From positions 110,289,706 to 110,353,705 of the forward strand of contig CM046442.1 in NCBI GenBank assembly GCA_025506515.1: a stretch of 64,000 nt of DNA, in the 5' to 3' direction. Each line of letters opens with the position of its first letter. Position 1 is the stretch's first letter. Positions 41,902-52,582 of this stretch are shown here, in pieces. This DNA comes from Flaveria trinervia. Lineage: Eukaryota; Streptophyta; Magnoliopsida; Asterales; Asteraceae. The position numbers were made by a program, and so were the translations under genes. The notes under the pieces were generated by a model that saw only the letters and a list, made by a program, of their open reading frames with translations, was not told the origin of the DNA and made no database searches.

Positions 41902-43098
41902 CATAAAGCCTCACGCAAATGATACGATATTGCGCCCTTTTAGCAAATCAAGTCTCAATTCACCATGATTCTTGATTTGCAAGGAATTGTGAGAAGGTTA
42001 GTGAGCTACACTCCCGAAGAAGGAGAAATTAAATACGATCTGACCGACGAGCAACTTGCTGAGATGTTCAGACTGAATCCTGACGAGCTTGTCAAAGACG
42101 CTCCAAAGGTCGATGTTATAAGTGATGATGAACTGAACGATGTCGATGAAAGAGGGAAAGAGATGTCACATCTAACCATTATCCAGAGTACACTAACCAA
42201 GAGGGAAATGTGATCCCCAACTTGGGTGACACTCTCGGCAGTGCTACATTTGAAAAACGGGATGAAATGGAGAAAGAAAAAGATAAGGATGAAAGCCAAG
42301 CCAAGCCTCGGATGCAGATGTTGATATAAAGAAGGCTGAATGGGCAGCTTGTTTTGATGAAATAAGAGCCTAGCGCACAGCTCCAAAGCAAAAATCCTAC
42401 ACCAAACTCTATAAAGTCAAGAAACATTAGAAGTGTCTGGCAGATCATAGCGTGGGCGTATTTTGAGGACTTAAACGTTTATATTGTAAAAAGGGAGAAG
42501 GGAATAGAGTACTTCAGGTATCCTCATGACCTGAAGACTCCTAGGCTTTGAGCTCAACCGACTAGCATGTATAAATCTGTTGTATGCTGATTCCAGAAAG
42601 ATGTCAAATTGGTTTGAGTCTGCATTAAAAAAGGAATACCACACCAGATGGGTGAATTTCAGACCTCAACAACCGAAGAGGTTTATTCGCAAGTCTAAAA
42701 TGGATCCCATATCTGGAAAGCCTAAAGTAGTGTTGAAGTAGAGTCCCTCGTGCACGATGTCGAAGATTCCCTTACGGGAAATGCCTCAGGACTTCACTCC
42801 ACATTTCAAATGGTGGTATTATGACTGGAGGGCGGGTAAAGCGGTCATAGTTCTAAACGGAGAGGGCAAAATGGAAACTATCAGGGTATTTGACCCAATG
42901 TGGCTTACCAACTTGTCAGCTGAAGATGTCTACACCTTATACAAGTGCCCATTATTCTATGACGCACAGGATATTGTACAAGCCCTCCAATTCCAAAATG
43001 TGATACGACTCTGCTTTGCGTTTGAAATACACGCAGGAGTCACAAGAGAGGAGAAGTACAAGAGGCTTGAGAAGCATATGAAGGATGTCAGACTTTAG
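41902..43098 (+). pseudogene. ORF3 exon 2 (element A)
   Basis: The acceptor region (AAATCAAG, lacking the CAG of E and F) precedes a decayed start. The frame at 41965-42213 has MILDLQGIVRRLVSYTPEEG, EQLAEMFRLNPDELVKDAPK and DDELNDVDE. The C-terminal domain continues in other frames (42440-42720), then in frame at 42757-43098: FKWWYYDWRAGKAVIVLNGE, FDPMWLTNLSAEDVYTLYKC, FQNVIRLCFAFEIHAGVTRE, stop at 43096. A TAG near 42739 and several indels break it. It is the partner of exon 1 at 9498-10982 plus 27299-27764, separated from it by E and F. Confidence 0.8.
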
Positions 43099-43110
43099 AG
43101 TAAACTAGGT

Positions 43111-43122
43111 CCAATGGGGAGT
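43111..43122 (+). promoter_or_regulatory. Polypurine tract of element A
   Basis: CCAATGGGGAGT before the 3' LTR. Confidence 0.75.
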
Positions 43123-43730
43123 TTTTGATACATATGTCCCTAGTTTATGGTGTTTAATATAAAAGTTGTCATGGCTTACATATGTGTAATGAAACAATGT
43201 AATAATATGATTTGTGCTTTGATGTTTACTTATATCTGATTCATATATATAAACTTATTAGATAGGTTTGAAGTTGTTATATGCTAATAGAACATACTTA
43301 TGGATACGCATGAATACACACACACGCTAATGAACCAGTCGCATGACGGAACCAGACGACTTGATCAGTCGTACGAGTGAGATATGAAATTGACTCAGTT
43401 CGCACGACTGAACTTTCAGTCGTGTGTATGAATCAGTTGCTTGGGTCAGTCGCACGAATAAAGACTACAAACCTATAAATACCACTTAATTCATGGAACA
43501 TGGGACTGTAGACACATACTCATACCTAGCCGTCAAGAGCATCCAGAAAGCCTATTCCACGTTCATAGTTCGTATTGATCTTTTTCTACTCGTTCTTACG
43601 TTTCTTTAATCGTTAGATTGATCGTGATTGTGTTCTCACTCATTGGATCTCCAATTAAATAGGATTCCGCACTATTTGATCTGGTTTCACGCATAATCAT
43701 TAGTACTCCCGTACGTACATGGTCTTAATA
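43123..43730 (+). mobile_element. 3' LTR of element A
   Basis: About 608 bp, diverged from the F LTR. It starts TTTTGATACATATGTCCC (TG lost) and ends GGTCTTAATA (CA lost). TATAAATA at 43474-43481. Array remnant at 43330-43460. Confidence 0.8.
43330..43460 (+). repeat. Quasi-palindromic array in the A 3' LTR
   Basis: TCAGTCGTACGAGTGA, TTCGCACGACTGAACTTT, GTCAGTCGCACGAATAA and degenerate units. Confidence 0.75.
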
Positions 43731-44434
43731 GTCAAGTCCCTCTCATGTAGTCTCAACATGATATTCATTTAAACAAATATCTTTACTACTTATATGATTT
43801 CTTTAAGACAATGTAGAAAATACACGTTATTTTAAATTGTATTACCCCTTGTAACACTAGAAGCTCCTCTAAAACCTTCAATTATTTACTACAAGATATG
43901 GTACTAAGACTTTATTTGCTTCAAAACAAAGAAATAATTTTATAAATAATATTTTATTGTTCTACTACTAAATAACATAGAAATAAATGATAGATTGAAT
44001 AATTTAAACAAAATAACTTAAATGTTTCAAAACAAGAGAACGTAAATATCATAACTAGATGTCTCGTATGTTTTAAACAAGACACATAACTAATAATTCC
44101 CATGTAAGAAAAATTACAAGCGTTCAACTGAACACTAATTTGCATCAGACGAACAAGTTATCACACTTCATCCCCATTAAATTGGGTTTTGCTTAGGGAC
44201 CTAATATATCCCATTTACAAATTTTTAGTTGTATAATATATGTTCCTGTCACTCAACTACAAGGTACAAGAATAGGACCTCAAAAGAGGGATAGATATGT
44301 GTGTAATAGAACGGGATAACCTACATTTATGGCTCAGTTATACAAAACATTTACATGAAACTCCTCAAGGGTTTGGAATATCAAAAAAATATGAATTTAT
44401 TTATCAAGAATTGCTTTTAATTAAATAAAAAAAT
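43731..44434. other. AT-rich intergenic sequence
   Basis: About 700 bp with no credible gene, RNA or repeat that I can see. It lies between the end of element A and the next LTR. Confidence 0.6.
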
Positions 44435-45220
44435 CACTATGCAGGATCGGTTATGTCACTAAACACTTGGTTTTATCTCTCAAACTCCTTAAACTACACT
44501 CAGATAAAGTAGAGTCTCTAAGATTGATAATAATATAATAAGTAACAATGGACACATAAAGATAATTTTCAAGGTACTTGCATATGTTGCTTCTCAACTC
44601 AAAGTGTTACAAGACTCTTACAAGCATATGACATGAGTTACAATGAGAAACTATAAATAATACTACCTATAGCCGGATATACTTTGATAACAGATGGAAT
44701 CCTCTAACTAAAGCAAATACTACAAAGCTATAGTTTAAGGTATCTTAGATAATGTAAGGACCTATTCCTGGGACGCTTACAGCTGGTAAATCATTGCACA
44801 TAAACATACATTTTCATTCTCTTACATAAATATTGCAGCGGAAACATTCAAAAATAACATCTCATTTCATTATAAAAACTTTTGCAAAATAATACATCGT
44901 TAATCAGTTACAAACTATATTATTGCATTACATCACAAAAGCATTATATAAATGGATGTCATCCTAAAAGAGCTTAGTAGCCACCTCGTGCCATCCTTAG
45001 CAACCATTACCTGCCAACTTGAAACACATCAAAGTCAGTGTTGCTGAGTGAGTTCTAGTTTTATAATAAAACATATTTTTTCTTTCTTTAAAACCATTCT
45101 TACTTTCATGCGATCTACATCATACGTACACATAGATATATCATTATTATCTTCTTTAATCTTCATGCTTTCATTCTTCATCATTACCTCTTTCCTTTTC
45201 TTCAACCATAAACTTTACCC

Positions 45221-45418
45221 AGCTATTCCTGGTACTGGACCTAGGTTATCATAGACCAGCTATAACGGTGCATCGCACTTCTGTTCGTAGTACCTAGGGT
45301 AGAGTTTAGGTGTACCACAGCTATATGCAATACCGAGCTATTCCTGGTACTGGACCTAGGCCTATCATAGACTAGCTATAACGGTGCTCCGCACCTCTTA
45401 TCACAGTACCTAGGGTAT
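45221..45418 (-). repeat. 116-bp-period direct duplication in the Gypsy LTR
   Basis: Both copies start AGCTATTCCTGGTACTGGAC and end GTACCTAGGGTA, with starts 116 bp apart and moderate divergence. Confidence 0.8.
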
Positions 45419-45924
45419 GCAGCATTGGGCCTATACAAATGGTCAATCACAAAGAAAGGCCCCGATGTGCATCCTCCTGGGGTAGCGAACCCACACATCG
45501 TTGGGCTAACACCTTTTAGTGGCGTGTCTCGACATACTATGCTTGCAAGACTTTCTTTACTTTCATCATTCATTAATGCATGCATTATTACTTCTTGTTC
45601 TCTTTCATTATCTTTTGCTTTACGTACATACTTTCATTTCATTCTTAACATACACGTAAAGCCACAAGAAAGATAAACATACATCATAATAAGGACATAA
45701 CATACATAGTCTTATCATCATACAGGCAACATCATACATACATAACATGAATAATCATGCAACATCATCATCATCATGCCCAACATACTCTCTAAGGCCT
45801 CAACAGTCATCTTACATGAACTTAAGGGAACTTTCACGTCAAAACTTGCATCTGCACTTTCCCCCGAAAGTCAGTACATAAACTACACTTTCCTCCGGTA
45901 CACCAGCCCTACTTGGGCGTATGG

Positions 45925-46170
45925 GTACCCTTCAGTCGCATGGCCTCCAAGCGACTGAACATCATGCATGCGATTGAACCGATGCGGATGAACACCTATG
46001 CGAATGAACACCCAATCGTGCAAATGAACTAATGTGAATGTACTCCATGCGGATGAGTCCCATGTGAATGGACCTAATGCGGATGAACTAATGTGAATGG
46101 GGTTTATTGAATGGGCACTCCGTCGTGCGAATGTACCCTCAGTCGTGCGAATGAGCTCAATCGGACCGTA
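45925..46170 (-). repeat. TCGCACGA-type array in the Gypsy LTR
   Basis: Degenerate units on the plus strand: TTCAGTCGCATGG, GCGACTGAACATC, ATGCGATTGAACC, CAATCGTGCAAATGAA, TCCGTCGTGCGAATG, CTCAGTCGTGCGAATGAGC. The best units read CATTCGCACGACTGAG on the sense strand, as in the Copia arrays. Confidence 0.75.
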
Positions 46171-46756
46171 TGGCCTCCTTCGGTCGCCTAGCCGCAGCTG
46201 GTGCAGAATGCAGTTCATCCCGAACCCATTCTGCCATTTTCGACCTCCAAGCTCATCTAAATCCATTCTAAGCCCAAATCAACCATCGTAAACCTCAGGA
46301 AGGCATACCACAACACCATTCAAGCACACACAAGCCGAAACACAACACCCAAACGAAGCATACACATACCCACACATACACAAACGGGTCAAACACGCAC
46401 ACACACCAAAAACCCGATTTTCAGATGTGTTACAGCCCCAAATCATTCAAAAACGTGTAAAGGAGGGGTCCTAGAACTCACACAAACTACAACAACTAGA
46501 AGAGCTTCGATTAGACCCGCTACCCGATGATTTTGCTTTCTTGAACCAACTCGAACCAACTTTTCTCCCTTTTTCTCTCTTTTTTCTTTCTTGGCTGAAA
46601 TTTTGGAGATGTGGGGAGGGTGTGGGCTGCCTTCCCTTCTTATGCTCATTCTCTTCTGAATTTTCTCACGTTTTGGCGAGTTTGGTCCCGCGACATTGGA
46701 CTTTATTTCTTTTCTTCTTTCGTCGGCTTCAAAGAAAAATATCTGGGCATTACAAG

Positions 46757-46772
46757 TCCACCCCCCTTAAAT
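46757..46772 (-). promoter_or_regulatory. Polypurine tract of the Gypsy
   Basis: The minus strand reads TTTAAGGGGGGTGGAC just before the LTR. Confidence 0.7.
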
Positions 46773-46774
46773 AG

Positions 46775-47252
46775 GTTTCGTCCCTGAAACCTGTTATTCC
46801 TCGAACAAACATGGGTAATGCCGCCTCATTTCTTCCTCAGTCTCCCACGTTGACTCAGATCCCTTCATGTGCATTCACTGTACACACACAAGAGGAACCA
46901 CTATTTTTTTCTGCCTCTTCTCTTTTCGATCAATGATTTCCACTGGTTGCTCTACATAATTGAGCCATTCGTCTACTTCGATATCTTCGAGTGGAACAAT
47001 CATATCCTCATCCACCAAACATTTCCTTAGATGAGATACGTGAAATTTTGGGTGAATTCCACTTAACTTATCTGGTAACTCCGGTCTATAGGCCACCTCT
47101 CCTACTCGAGCAATGATTCGGAAAGGCCCTATATAACTTGGGCTCAACTTGCCCCGCTTTCTGAATCGAATAATACCCTTCCAAGGTGAGACCTTCCACA
47201 TAACCCGGTCACCCACCTTAAACTCAATCGGTCTGCATCGTTTATCAACATA
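46775..47252 (-). pseudogene. Gypsy integrase C-terminus and chromodomain-like tail
   Basis: 47216-46875 has GDRVMWKVSPWKGIIRFRKR, the GPFRIIARVGEVAYRPELP motif (GPY/F type) and HPKFHVSHLRKCLVDEDMIV, then PVEIIDRKEKRQKKIVVPLV. A TGA at about 46875 replaces the Trp expected after VCVQ. Past it the same frame reads GSESTWETEEEMRRHYPCLF, the usual end of a Tekay-type chromodomain. Chromodomains of this group are thought to steer integration to heterochromatin. Here the tail would be lost. Confidence 0.8.
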
Positions 47253-48935
47253 CTACTTCTGTCTATCTTTGGCTGCCCTCATGAAGGCCTTGATCTTTTC
47301 AAGCTTTTCAGTCGTGGCCTCGATTACCTCGACGCTCCCGAGTTCTTTTTTACCAATATCATCCCAATAGACGGGTGTTCTGCATCTCCTAGCGTATAGC
47401 ATCTCATAAAGTGGCATACTAATGCTGGCATGATAACTTTTGTTGTATGAGAATTCAGCTAACAGTAAGTAGTCATCCCAACTTCCCCTAAAATCGATAA
47501 CACATGCCCAAAGCATGTCCTCCATTGTCTGAATGGTCCTCTCTGACTGACCATCAGTCTGGGGATGATAAGTCGTACTGATGTGTAACCTCGTCCCCAT
47601 CGCATCGTGGAACTTCTTCCAAAATTTTGATGTAAATCGGGTGTCACAATTAGACACAATAGACACCGGCACATCATGACAAGTTACAATTTCCTTGAGA
47701 AACAGATCAGCCAACCTCTCAAATGAATATGTCTCGCGGATCGATAGGAAGTGAGCACTCTTCGTCAAACGGTCAACAATCACCCATATAGCATCATACC
47801 CTTTCGGGGTACGCGGCAGCTTCGTAATGAAATCCATGGTGATGTGTTCCCACTTCCATTCCGATAGATCCAATGGTTGGATCTTCCCATAAAGCTTTTG
47901 ATGCTCGGCCTTCACCTGTAGACAAGTAAGGCATTTACTCACATACTCCACCACCTCGCGTTTCATACCCGGCCACCAATAAACCTTCTTCATGTCTTGA
48001 TACATCTTTGTGGCACCAGGATGAATGGAGTATTGAGTCTTGTTAACCTCTTCCATGATCTTCACCCGTAGATCCCCAAACTGAGGAATCCACACCTGTC
48101 CAAATCTGGTTTTAACACCAAGTGTGTTTTCACCCAATTCCCCAACCAGACCTCTCATTCTTTCAGAGTTAAGATGACCTTCTTTCAATGCCTCATCTTG
48201 AAACTCTTTAACTTGCTTCATCACATCAGAGGTCATGATTAGTTGATATGCCTTCACCTGAATCGGGTAGGGCCTCTCCTTTCGGCTAAGGGCATCAGCC
48301 ACCACGTCAGCTTTGCCCGGATGGTAGTGGATCTCACAATCGTAATCCTTTATAATTTCCAACCACCATCTCTGCCTTATGTTTAGATTCTTCTTCTCAA
48401 AGAAGTACTTCAAGCTCTTGTGGTCAGTGTAAATGGTGCACTTCGTCCCGTAAAGATAGTGTGTCCAAATATTTAGCGCAAAGACCACGGCTGCTAGCTC
48501 CAAGTCATGAGTAGGATAGTTGACCTCATGAACCTTCAACTGTTGGGATGCACAGGCTATAACCTTTCTTCTCTGTATTAACACACACCCCAACCCCAAA
48601 TAGGAAGCATCAGAATAAACCACCAGATCTTCACTTCCATCGGGTAGTGACAGAACAGGAGCTTGAGTCAATCTCGCCTTCAATTCTTCAAACACATTCT
48701 CTTGAGCCTGACCCCATACAAACTTCACATCCTTCTGGGTCAACTTAGTTAGTGGAGAAGCGATCTTGGAGAAGTATTGAATGAATCTCCTGTAGTAGCC
48801 CGCCAAACCCAAGAAGCTACGAATCTCGGATGGTGTCTTTGGAGACTTCCATTGCATCACTGCCTCCACCTTTGTCGGGTCCACCATAATCCTGTCAAGA
48901 TTCACCACATGACCCAACAATTGAACCTCGCGCAA
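47253..48935 (-). pseudogene. Gypsy RNase H and integrase
   Basis: The frame runs 560 residues: [20 protein letters not shown] (RT thumb), [18 protein letters not shown] and [20 protein letters not shown] (RNase H), then the integrase zinc region with [20 protein letters not shown] and [32 protein letters not shown] (first Asp), then [16 protein letters not shown] where family members have SDRD, and [15 protein letters not shown] (Glu). By counting 35 residues back from the Glu, the catalytic Asp falls on the N of SNCD, so the DDE triad is broken. A stop at 47253 separates it from the C-terminus. Confidence 0.9.
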
Positions 48936-49448
48936 CTAGAACGCGCACTTGGAGAACTTAGCGTTCAAATTCTTCTTTCTCAACGTCTCCAAAACCTCTC
49001 GAATGTGACCGGCATGCTCCTCTTCATTCTTTGAATAAATCAGGATATCATCAATAAACACAATCGCTAATTTATCCAACATCAGCTGACACACTCGATT
49101 CATCATGTCCATAAAAGTAGCTGGCGCATTGGTCAAACCAAAAGACATGAAAAGAAACTCGTAGTGACCATAACGTGTGCGGAAAGCTGTATTAGGAACA
49201 TCCTGCTCTTTCATTTTCAACTGATGGTAACCAGATCGAAGGTCTATCCTTGAAAACCAACTGGCACCTTGAAGTTGATTGAACAAATCATCTATTCTTG
49301 GTAAGGGGTATCGGTTCTTCACCGTCGACTTGTTCAGCTCACGGTAGTCAATACGCATCCTCATACTACCGTCTTTCTTCTTCACAAACAAGACCGGAGC
49401 ACCCTAAGGAGAGATACCCAGTCTGATGAACCCCTTATCTAGCAGCTC
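48936..49448 (-). pseudogene. Gypsy reverse transcriptase
   Basis: 49391-48936 has [80 protein letters not shown] and the catalytic [19 protein letters not shown] (the DD of FIDD intact). A TAG at 48936-48938 replaces Trp before [10 protein letters not shown]. Upstream stops at about 49405 (Trp, WGAPVLF region) and 49449 (Gln) separate it from the protease frame. Confidence 0.9.
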
Positions 49449-50430
49449 TTACAACTGCTCCATCAATTCTTTCATCTCCGTCGGAGCCAACTGATACGGT
49501 GCCTTGGCAACGGGTTGGTCACCCGGTACCAGATGAATCTGAAACTCGATCTCTCTGGCAGGTAGCACCCCTAGCAAGTCTTCTGGGAACATGTCTGGAA
49601 AGTCACACACAACCGGTACATCAGACAATTGCGGTGTTGGCGTATCCACATCCTTTACATAGGCCAAATAGGCACTACATCCATGCGCCATACATGTTCG
49701 CACCACCGCCATTGAGATTACTCTCGGGATCGTCGTGACCCGATCTTCATAAACAGTTACCAAACTCCCGTCAGGCGCTGTCAAACGAATCATCTTCTTG
49801 CACCACACAATGTTCGCCTTAGAGTCCACTAACCAATCCATCCCAAGAACCAGATCGAAACCACCTAAGGTCATCACGAATGGTCTAAGAGGAAACTTAT
49901 GACCTTCTAGCTCCACATCACAGTTCTCTATCATCTTAGAAATCCTGGTAGACTTACCTATGGCAGTTTCTACATCAAAGGGCACATCAACAGGTCTATT
50001 ACTAACAGGCAGCCTAGCACAGAAAGCAGCAAAAATAAAACTATTACTGGCACCCGAATAAAATAACACAGAAGCTAAAGTTTGGTTCACCAGAAATGTA
50101 CCGGACACGACATTAGGGTCCGTCCTAGCTTCCTCCTGTATCGTAGTGAATGCCCTGGTGCTCGCCCTCAGTCCTTCACCTCCCGTCTTCTTCGCCCCGG
50201 AACCCTCAGCCCTCGGCTTCTTATAATCCTTACTTATGTGACCCTTTTCACCACAGTTAAAGCACTGAACCGTACGACGGTCCTTGGCTATATGCCCCGC
50301 CTTCCCACATTTGAAGCACCTGTTAAATCCTAACCTACATTCTCCCGCATGCTCCCTTCCACACTTGCCACACCTTTTTGATCCCGCACTCGATGTGGTC
50401 ACACGGCAGTCATCCACCTGTGCCTTTTTG
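49449..50430 (-). pseudogene. Gypsy gag zinc knuckles, protease and RT start
   Basis: A 322-residue frame. RCGKCGREHAGEC and CFKCGKAGHIAKDR, then CFNCGEKGHISKDYKK, are tandem CCHC-like knuckles with partly changed last cysteines. The protease motif reads ASVLFYSGASNSFI, with Tyr in place of the catalytic Asp of the expected FDSGA. Then VLGMDWL and CDFPDMFPEDLLGVLPAREI, FQIHLVPGDQPVAKAPYQLA lead into RT. The loss of the Asp makes the protease inactive. The frame otherwise looks well preserved. Confidence 0.85.
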
Positions 50431-51421
50431 TTACCCGTCGAGGCATCACCCCGACCGAACCTCTTCCCCTACCAGTTTCGATCACCTCCACCCTTCCTGC
50501 CACCTTCAGCCACCACCACCACAACCCTCTCATCATATAATCTCCTTGCCAAGTCCACCGCCGACCTAAACGTGCTCGGTTGGGCAGCGATCATATGCCT
50601 GCGAATGTCCACTGGCAAACCTTGAATGTACCTCTTAATCTTCTATGACAGAGGCGTCAACTAATCCGGCACCGGGCATGCCATCTCGTTGAATTTGGTA
50701 TTGTATTGTTGGTGCGTCATCGTTCCCGCCTCCTATTGCAGGAATTCTCTCTCAACTTTATCTATTTCTCTATGAGGACAGTACTCCTTAATCACTAGCT
50801 TCTTCAGTTCAGACTATCTCATCCTCCTGATTGCCCGACTACCCTTCGCTTGGACTATATTGTCCCACCAGCACAGAGCCGAGTCCGCAAAAGAGTGGGC
50901 AACAAACCTTACTTTTTGGTCCTCCCGACACTCGTTGATGTTTAGAACAACTTTTCTTTCCCTCACCCATCGGTAAGCAGCACCAGCAGTGCCATTACCA
51001 TCAAAAGTTGGGGGCTTGCATCGTTGAAATGCTCCATAGTTACAGCCTTGTGCCACCTCTGGCGCAGGCTCTTCTTCTTCCTCTTCTTCATTATCAGAGA
51101 GAACCATTTCCAGCTCCGGTTGCTCCCGTCCTCCTGAGGACCTGTTTTTCTCCTTTCTTTCCCCTTCTCGTACAACCTTGATAACTTCAGTCATTACAAA
51201 TGGTAAGATCGTCTGCATGACCTAATGAACTTCTTCTACAACAGCCTCCTTTACTGAGGCTCTCAGATTGGCACTCTCATCACCACCCTCCAGATAAGGG
51301 GTCTCAGGTTCTTTAGGAACCACCTTTTCAACTTTGGGTCTTCCCTCTTGTGTCGTGGCTCAACACCAAGCCCATCACGACCACCTCCACGAGAGGCTTT
51401 CGAAGATCTACCACCGGCCAT
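50431..51421 (-). pseudogene. Gypsy gag
   Basis: The start MAGGRSSKASRGGGRDGLG at 51421 follows the primer region. Stops break the N-terminal 200 bp. 51218-50814 has GCNYGAFQRCKPPTFDGNGT, YRWVRERKVVLNINECREDQ, VRFVAHSFADSALCWWDNIV, the typical Gypsy gag core. 50800-50430 continues in mixed frames with REFLQEAGTMTHQQYNTKF- and EMACPVPD-type residues and a stop near 50820. The initiator is chosen as the first ATG in frame with the family-like N-terminus. Confidence 0.8.
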
Positions 51422-51746
51422 TCACACGCACACTGAAAGATTCAAACACAACACGGTCATTCAAGGAAACAGCTCAATTTATGTCAAGTATAGTAACTCC
51501 CTAATTACAGTGGCCAGTTGTGATTAGCCACTTACTTTAATCTTCACACCCCGAGCATTACCTATCCTGACTACATCAGTATTTAAATCCACAAACAACA
51601 CATAACATGCACACATAATACCGCTAAACTTTACGAAAATACCTGATGGCACGCAGCTACTCAGATTGGCATCCCTTTCCTTTTCCGTCCGATTCTCAGT
51701 TTAAGTTAAGGTTTATTTTGAAAATTTACCCACTTCACTTGAACTT

Positions 51747-51762
51747 TGGCTCTGATACCAAC
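51747..51762 (-). promoter_or_regulatory. Primer binding site of the Gypsy
   Basis: The plus strand reads TTTGGCTCTGATACCAA, the complement of an initiator Met-tRNA site (TTGGTATCAGAGCC), two bases from the LTR start. Confidence 0.9.
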
Positions 51763-51764
51763 TT

Positions 51765-52015
51765 GTAAGGCCCCATCCCCAGGACGCTTACAACTGGTAA
51801 GTCATTGCACATAAACATACATTTTCATTTCCGTTACATAAATATTGCAGCGAAACATTCAAAAAATGACATCTCATTTCATTATAAAAACTTTTGCAAA
51901 ATAATACATCGTTAATCAGTTACAAAATACATTGTTGCATTACATCACAAAAGCATTATATAATGGATGCCATCCCAAAGAGCTGAGTAGCCACCTCGTG
52001 CCATCCTCAACAATC
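51765..52015 (-). mobile_element. 5' LTR of the Gypsy, cut by the assembly gap
   Basis: TGTAAGGCCCCATCCCCAGG at the start, closely matching 44753-45000. Only 251 of about 2000 bp are present before the N run. Confidence 0.9.
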
Positions 52016-52115
52016 NNNNNNNNNNNNNNNNNNNNNNNNNNNNNNNNNNNNNNNNNNNNNNNNNNNNNNNNNNNNNNNNNNNNNNNNNNNNNNNNNNNNN
52101 NNNNNNNNNNNNNNN
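52016..52115. other. Assembly gap (100 N)
   Basis: A run of 100 N. The missing sequence should hold about 1.75 kb of Gypsy LTR and about 0.19 kb of the host Copia LTR, so the true gap is probably near 1.9 kb. Confidence 0.9.
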
Positions 52116-52474
52116 TATGTCCATTTATTATAGAAGTGTCTTCCGAAGGGTAGTTGGCTTTGGAAGAACAAGTTCTTCCGAAGCCACTTATATTTCGGAA
52201 GAGACTACTTCTTTCGAGGCTTGAGGACTTCTTCTTTTCTTCATACTTCGAAACTTGTCTTCTGATCTTTTCTTCTCCGACTTGATCTTCGAAAGTGAGT
52301 ACTTTGACTTCAGAAGTAGAGTTTGTCTTTGGAAGTTGATCTTACACTTTGTCTTTGGAAGAACTCTATTTTCTTTGGAAGTTCCACACTTGGCTTCGAA
52401 GCCTTTTATTAGATACACCAAAATAGTCTAAGTGATTTGGTTTTGGTTGCACTAGCCTTCTTCTTGATCCAACA
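52116..52474 (-). mobile_element. Right part of the solo Copia LTR
   Basis: Matches 63873-64000 from TATGTCCA on, with CTTCCGAAG/CTTCGGAAG clusters at 52130-52400 and the end GATCCAACA at 52474. Confidence 0.75.
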
Positions 52475-52582
52475 CACTATATTGGCTAAATTATTCTGGA
52501 TATGTGTGGTACAATTACTTCGGTGAGTATTTGTTGAAAGAAAGCTATAAAAAAGAATTTTTCCATGCATTTTCATAAAGAA

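Larger units (their letters stand above)
6942..43730 (+). mobile_element. Element A: oldest SIRE-like Copia, distal half, host of the nest
   Basis: Plus-strand remains run in order: post-pol spacer (6942-8511), ORF3 promoter region, ORF3 exon 1 (9498-10982 and 27299-27764), the predicted ORF3 intron (27765-27786 and 41789-41901), exon 2 (41902-43098), polypurine tract and 3' LTR (43123-43730). Elements E and F are inserted inside it. Its gag, pol and 5' LTR are not in the window. The LTR is more diverged than those of E and F and has lost the TG terminus, which fits its place as the oldest of the three. Confidence 0.8.
44753..46754 (-). mobile_element. 3' LTR of the Gypsy
   Basis: 2002 bp with TGTAAGG...ATTACA ends. 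It contains a direct duplication (45221-45303 and 45337-45418) and an array of the same short repeat as the Copia elements (45925-46170). It is followed by a polypurine tract. Confidence 0.85.
44753..52015 (-). mobile_element. Tekay-like Gypsy (chromovirus type), minus strand
   Basis: 3' LTR 44753-46754, polypurine tract, pol 46760-50417, gag 50430-51421, PBS 51747-51762, 5' LTR from 51765 to the gap. The gag-PR-RT-RNase H-integrase order and a C-terminal chromodomain-like motif identify a Gypsy chromovirus. The CWW-type gag and pol resemble the Tekay/Del lineage. The element is broken by several stops and by lost catalytic residues. Confidence 0.85.
44435..52479 (-). mobile_element. Solo Copia LTR (TGCAGGATCGG family) split by a Gypsy
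   Basis: LTR pieces 44440-44752 (TGCAGGATCGG start) and 52116-52474 (ending GATCCAACA) match one continuous LTR at 63367-64000. The 5 bp target duplication CACTA lies at 44435-44439 and 52475-52479. There is no primer site or polypurine tract beside it, so it is a solo LTR. The Gypsy is inserted after CTTAGATAA at 44752. The right piece carries several CTTCSGAAG motifs. Confidence 0.75.

Noticed and set aside
45425..45676. ORF pair in the Gypsy LTR (45376-45676)
   Set aside because: Overlapping frames on both strands in noncoding LTR sequence with no domain.
51932..52153. ORF spanning the N run
   Set aside because: It exists only because unknown bases were read through. It lies in LTR sequence.
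52130..52400. Heat-shock elements in the TGCAGG-family LTR
   Set aside because: The motif is TTCSGAA with one central base, not TTCNNGAA.
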